Shown: positions 59,624 through 60,030 of the stretch, piece by piece | How the letters are laid out: every line of letters starts with the position of its first letter | Numbering within the stretch: position 1 is the first letter of the stretch | Translations under genes and position numbers: made by a program | The notes under the pieces: generated by a model | Told to the model about the DNA's origin: nothing | Databases searched by the model: none | Seen by the model: the letters and a program-made list of their open reading frames with translations, nothing else | NCBI GenBank assembly: GCA_900770345.1 | Contig: CAAGKF010000119.1 | Coordinates: 1-60,030, forward strand | DNA length: 60,030 bases | Direction: 5' to 3' | Source: Lachnospiraceae bacterium | GTDB taxonomy: Bacteria > Bacillota > Clostridia > Lachnospirales > Lachnospiraceae

Positions 59624-60030
59624 TTACTGATTTCCGATAAGGTTCTGCTGATTTAAAATCGCATTCATAACGTCATTATTCTGCGATGACGTAGTAGCCG
59701 GAGGCTGTGTCTGCGGCGGCGCCGTTGTCTGCGGCGGTGTTTCCGGAGGCGCTGTCTGCGGCGGTGCTGTCTGAGCAGGAGCCGTCTGTACAGGCGCCTG
59801 AGATGCCGCTGTCTGAGCAGGTGCTGCCGTCTGCTGTACAGCTGCCGGACGGGTCTGCTGAGGCTGCGGTCCGCGGCTGACATAGATCGTGATCTTTGCT
59901 CCGTAGCTTACCAGCTGCTGATCCTCAACTTCCGCAGTGCCGGACTGTCTGTTTTCCAGATTTACTCCGTCTGTCTCCATGCGGATAACGTTTCCTGCTC
60001 TGGTGTTGCTGTATTCTTCCTTTACAGTAA
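59624..60030 (-). CDS. C-terminal end of a PASTA-domain protein (cut by window edge)
   Basis: The frame is open to the right edge, so the start lies outside. The visible 135 residues are the end of a PASTA domain (NVIRMETDGVNLENRQSG, then GAKITIYVSRGP), followed by a Gln/Pro/Thr/Ala-rich tail with repeated QTAPPQT units and a final NAILNQQNLIGNQ. PASTA domains bind peptidoglycan or lipid II and occur in Ser/Thr kinases (PrkC/Stk) and penicillin-binding proteins; which one cannot be told here. It precedes the three wall-binding-repeat genes. Confidence 0.75.
   Translation of the reverse strand, partial: TVKEEYSNTRAGNVIRMETDGVNLENRQSGTAEVEDQQLVSYGAKITIYVSRGPQPQQTRPAAVQQTAAPAQTAASQAPVQTAPAQTAPPQTAPPETPPQTTAPPQTQPPATTSSQNNDVMNAILNQQNLIGNQ

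Noticed and set aside
59980..59988. An eighth copy of TTATCCGCA near the right edge
   Set aside because: It lies inside the coding region of the PASTA protein (N-V-I-R codons), far from the accessory block; treated as chance.

Overview
The window looks like a chromosomal segment of an anaerobic, gut-type Clostridia, most likely Lachnospiraceae. Signs are the sporulation sigma factor SigG, a single-chain pyruvate:ferredoxin oxidoreductase, VanW and C11 (clostripain-like) proteins, glucan/choline-type wall-binding repeats, a T-box leader on leuS, a TPP riboswitch on thiSFGH, and AGGAGG-type ribosome binding sites throughout. The species cannot be named from the sequence alone.

Region 1 (about 1-12,350) is an AT-rich accessory block. 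It carries a metallopeptidase-like protein, two tandem paralogues of unknown function, small unknown proteins, an AbiL/RloAB-type defence pair, a truncated IS630 transposase, a DUF6017-type replication/HTH protein, and at its right edge a large serine recombinase. Directly after the recombinase, the reading frame at 12,348 is the C-terminal two thirds of SigG, starting inside conserved region 2.4 and lacking a ribosome binding site. The SigG N-terminus is nowhere in the window. I infer that the block is the right-hand part of a mobile element inserted in sigG, laid out like the sigK-interrupting skin element of Bacillus; the left end should lie upstream of base 1. A 9-base motif, TTATCCGCA, recurs seven times in the non-coding parts of this block.

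Region 2 (12,850-21,900) holds a small HTH regulator with a partial duplicate, a 40-residue peptide, a TPP-riboswitch-controlled thiS-thiF-thiG-thiH operon with a PD-(D/E)XK nuclease gene as its last member, tRNA-Ala(GGC), a YARHG lipoprotein and a YtcJ-type amidohydrolase.

Region 3 (21,900-31,200) has nifJ, then a four-gene operon (small membrane protein, sodium:solute symporter, creatininase-family hydrolase, CodA-family deaminase) divergent from a PucR-type regulator. This suggests uptake and degradation of creatinine or a related cyclic N-compound. Well-formed promoters and repeated TTCGTTT boxes sit between the two transcripts.

Region 4 (31,200-42,300) is mostly core: VanW protein, PHP phosphoesterase, AI-2E transporter, AlaX editing protein, a Cys/Gly-rich small protein, an L,D-transpeptidase and T-box-controlled leuS.

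Region 5 (42,300-60,030) contains a GntR-associated sugar-binding protein/GH28 operon for oligogalacturonides, an aconitase-citrate synthase-isocitrate dehydrogenase operon that would make 2-oxoglutarate, a CPBP protease divergent from a Crp/Fnr regulator, a secreted C11 peptidase, three tandem wall-binding-repeat proteins and the end of a PASTA-domain protein cut by the window edge.
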